Source: Oscillospiraceae bacterium (GTDB lineage: Bacteria > Bacillota > Clostridia > Oscillospirales > CAG-382). From it: 64,000 nt of DNA. Under the pieces are notes generated by a model, which did not search any database, was not told where the DNA came from, and saw only the letters and a list, made by a program, of their open reading frames with translations. Numbering within the stretch: position 1 is the stretch's first letter; each line of letters starts with the position of its first letter. The DNA lies in NCBI GenBank assembly GCA_015064485.1, contig SVSD01000004.1, forward strand, positions 1 through 64,000, written 5' to 3'. This document shows positions 62,405 through 64,000 of the stretch, piece after piece. A program made the translations under genes and the position numbers.

Positions 62405-63862
62405 TTAAAATCTGAAATCACGACGGTTTGAATTTTTGATAGCAATAATATTTTCTTTTGCAATCCCCTTTACTTTTTCCTTCGGGATTTTTTCAAGCTC
62501 TTTTTCTATCATTCTGTATCCCACTTCTTTTGTTTCGGGGGATGCATAGTCTACAAGATATTCTGTAAGTGTCATCAAGGCGTTCGGATGACAGCAGTTT
62601 AATATCTGTCCGGATTTACAAAGGCTCATAAATCTGTCGCCCGTTCTTCCCTCTCTGTAACAAGCGGTACAGAAAGACGGAATATGTCCGTTTTCCATAA
62701 GCCATCTTACAACTTCGTCAAGGCTTCTCTGGTCAGAAACATCGAACTGTTCGGTATCATGCGGGCGCTCATCGGCAGAGTATCCTGCATAACCGCCGAC
62801 GGATGTTCTTGAACCGCCCGAAACCTGAGAAATACCGAGATGCAAAAGTCTTGATCTTACCTGTTCGTTTTCTCTTGTTGAGATTATCATTCCCGTATAC
62901 GGAACGGCAAGTCTGATACAAGCTGTAATCTTTGCAAAAGTATCATCATCAATACCGTTATCAAACTGCGATGGGTCGATATCATCTGCTCTTTTAAGTC
63001 TCGGAACGCTTATTGTGTGAGGTCCGACACCGTGCACTGCTTCAAGATGCTCTGCGTGCATTAAAAGCCCCGCAAATTCGTATTTGTAAAGTTCAAGCCC
63101 GAACAAAACTCCGAGTCCAACATCATCAATACCACCCTGCATTGCTCTGTCCATCGCCTCGGTATGGTATGCGTAATCGTGTTTCGGCCCTGTGGGATGA
63201 AGCTCAAGATAGCTTTCCTTATGATAGGTTTCCTGGAAAAGAATATATGTGCCGATACCTGCATCCTTTAGTTTTCGGTAATTTTCAACTGTAGTTGCGG
63301 CAATATTTACATTTACTCTTCTTATATCACCGTTTTTATGGTGAACGCTGTATATCGTCTTGATACAGTCAAGGATATATTCTATCGGGTTGTTTTTTGG
63401 ATCCTCGCCCGCCTCAATTGCAAGGCGCTTATGTCCCATATCCTGAAGTGCGATAACTTCCGCTTTTACTTCTTCCTGCGTAAGCTTCTTTCTCGGAATA
63501 CACTTGTTTTTAATGTGATACGGGCAGTAAACGCATCCGTTTACGCAATAATTTGAAAGGTAAAGGGGCGCAAATATAACTATACGGTTGCCGTAAAATG
63601 CAAGCTTTATTTCGTTTGCGATTTTATAGATTTCTTCAATTTTTTCAGGAATCTCGCAGGCGAGAAGAACAGACGCCTCTCTATGTGAAAGTCCTTTACA
63701 AACATACCCTGTTTCTGTCTTCTGCGGGCGGGCTTTATCTAATATCCGGTCGATAAGCTCAATGTTGTTTTTGTTTTCCTCGGCATATTTTATTGTATCA
63801 AGAATTTCTTCGTGGTTTATAAATTCTTCGGCTTTTAAAGATTTGGGGTCATAAATTGCCAT
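62405..63862 (-). CDS. hydG: [FeFe] hydrogenase H-cluster radical SAM maturase HydG
   Basis: The start is ATG 63862 (485 aa) after AAGGAG; the track's 12-residue extension reads through the end of hydE. The enzyme splits tyrosine to give the CO and CN ligands of the H-cluster. Motifs are SNYCVNGCVYCPYHIKN (radical SAM CxxxCxxC) and the C-terminal auxiliary cluster CTACYREGRTGDRFMSLCKSGQILNCC. Length is typical. The upstream gene is a probable hydE. Confidence 0.96.
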   Translation of the reverse strand: MAIYDPKSLKAEEFINHEEILDTIKYAEENKNNIELIDRILDKARPQKTETGYVCKGLSHREASVLLACEIPEKIEEIYKIANEIKLAFYGNRIVIFAPLYLSNYCVNGCVYCPYHIKNKCIPRKKLTQEEVKAEVIALQDMGHKRLAIEAGEDPKNNPIEYILDCIKTIYSVHHKNGDIRRVNVNIAATTVENYRKLKDAGIGTYILFQETYHKESYLELHPTGPKHDYAYHTEAMDRAMQGGIDDVGLGVLFGLELYKYEFAGLLMHAEHLEAVHGVGPHTISVPRLKRADDIDPSQFDNGIDDDTFAKITACIRLAVPYTGMIISTRENEQVRSRLLHLGISQVSGGSRTSVGGYAGYSADERPHDTEQFDVSDQRSLDEVVRWLMENGHIPSFCTACYREGRTGDRFMSLCKSGQILNCCHPNALMTLTEYLVDYASPETKEVGYRMIEKELEKIPKEKVKGIAKENIIAIKNSNRRDFRF

Positions 63863-63875
63863 AATTTTATCTCCT

Positions 63876-64000
63876 TTATTTTTTGATATGTCCGACATCC
63901 GTTACAACCTCGTAACCGATATCCGACATCCTCTTTTTTAGTATTTCTATACTTTGCGCCGATTCAGCACCGTCGCAAAGCTTATTATCGTAAAGCGCAT
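63876..64000 (-). CDS. hydE: C-terminal end of probable HydE, cut by the window edge
   Basis: The last 40 residues are visible in the frame ending at TAA 63876-63878. They read LCDGAESAQSIEILKKRM and SDIGYEVVTDVGHIKK, a layout like the radical SAM HydE C-terminus, where a charged helix is followed by IGY and a final Gly-rich turn. The position 13 bases ahead of hydG supports hydE more than the sequence does. The HydG RBS overlaps its stop. Confidence 0.65.
   Translation of the reverse strand, partial: ALYDNKLCDGAESAQSIEILKKRMSDIGYEVVTDVGHIKK

Noticed and set aside
61188-64000. HydF/HydG as something unusual
   Set aside because: Both carry all expected motifs at normal length, in a common hydE-hydG-hydF order.

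Overview
The window looks like chromosome of an anaerobic, spore-forming member of the Clostridia, probably a Ruminococcaceae/Oscillospirales-like gut organism. The class-level call rests on FeFe-hydrogenase maturation genes (hydE end, hydG, hydF), ATP-dependent formate-THF ligase inside the purine operon, spoVAD/spoVAE, an SLH-domain surface protein, lipoboxes and AGGAGG-type ribosome binding sites. The family-level guess is inference. Most coding sequence has one uniform style. The first ~3.2 kb is more AT-rich and looks accessory.

Layout. 1-3200: accessory edge with hairpins, a manganese catalase, a 3' fragment of a tRNA-Pro gene followed by a tRNA-type terminator (an integration scar), and a DUF4041/T5orf172 (GIY-YIG-like) gene flanked on each side by three phased G-rich direct repeats. 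3284-8216: sugar module with a GH63/trehalase-like hydrolase, a GH94-like phosphorylase and a divergent DeoR regulator, with clear promoters and operator-like palindromes. 8342-18698: methyltransferase, hslO, miaB, ylbF-like, mutS, mutL, tgt, yajC and a TIGR04086 membrane protein, all on + and tightly packed. 18729-23000: valS, an MBL hydrolase and apbE on -. 23241-26387: lipoprotein, MBOAT (AlgI-like) and DHHW/AlgJ-like protein, a polysaccharide O-acylation cassette. htpG and a class B PBP converge at 28.4 kb.

30128-43382 is a purine operon headed by a strong promoter and a ZTP (pfl) riboswitch with an overlapping terminator. The order is purE, purC, purF-variant, purM, purN, purO-type IMP cyclohydrolase, stand-alone AICAR transformylase, purD, purL, fhs. 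It encodes all of the pathway except the purK and purB steps. The PurF-like protein keeps the PRPP site but has lost the glutaminase cysteine and other glutaminase residues. PurH is replaced by two separate proteins, and fhs supplies formyl-THF.

43525-61146 is mostly envelope and sporulation: an NhaC-type antiporter with a secreted acidic N-terminal extension, a GNAT, an AEC permease, a 29-cysteine protein, a CAP protein, secD, secF (with 13 exact-length 18-bp repeats encoding EETAP[A/V]), an overlooked 45-aa peptide gene with its own promoter and terminator, mntP, an NfeD-like/spoVAD/spoVAE operon, a large phosphodiester-glycosidase/SLH protein, an FkbM methyltransferase and a TPR/DUF6273 membrane protein. 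61188-64000 holds hydF, hydG and the end of a probable hydE on -.

The strongest second-look items are the glutaminase-dead PurF in the purine operon, the SecF repeat insertion, the 45-aa peptide, and the phased repeats around the DUF4041/T5orf172 gene beside the tRNA scar. All calls were made by eye from sequence; no database search was run.
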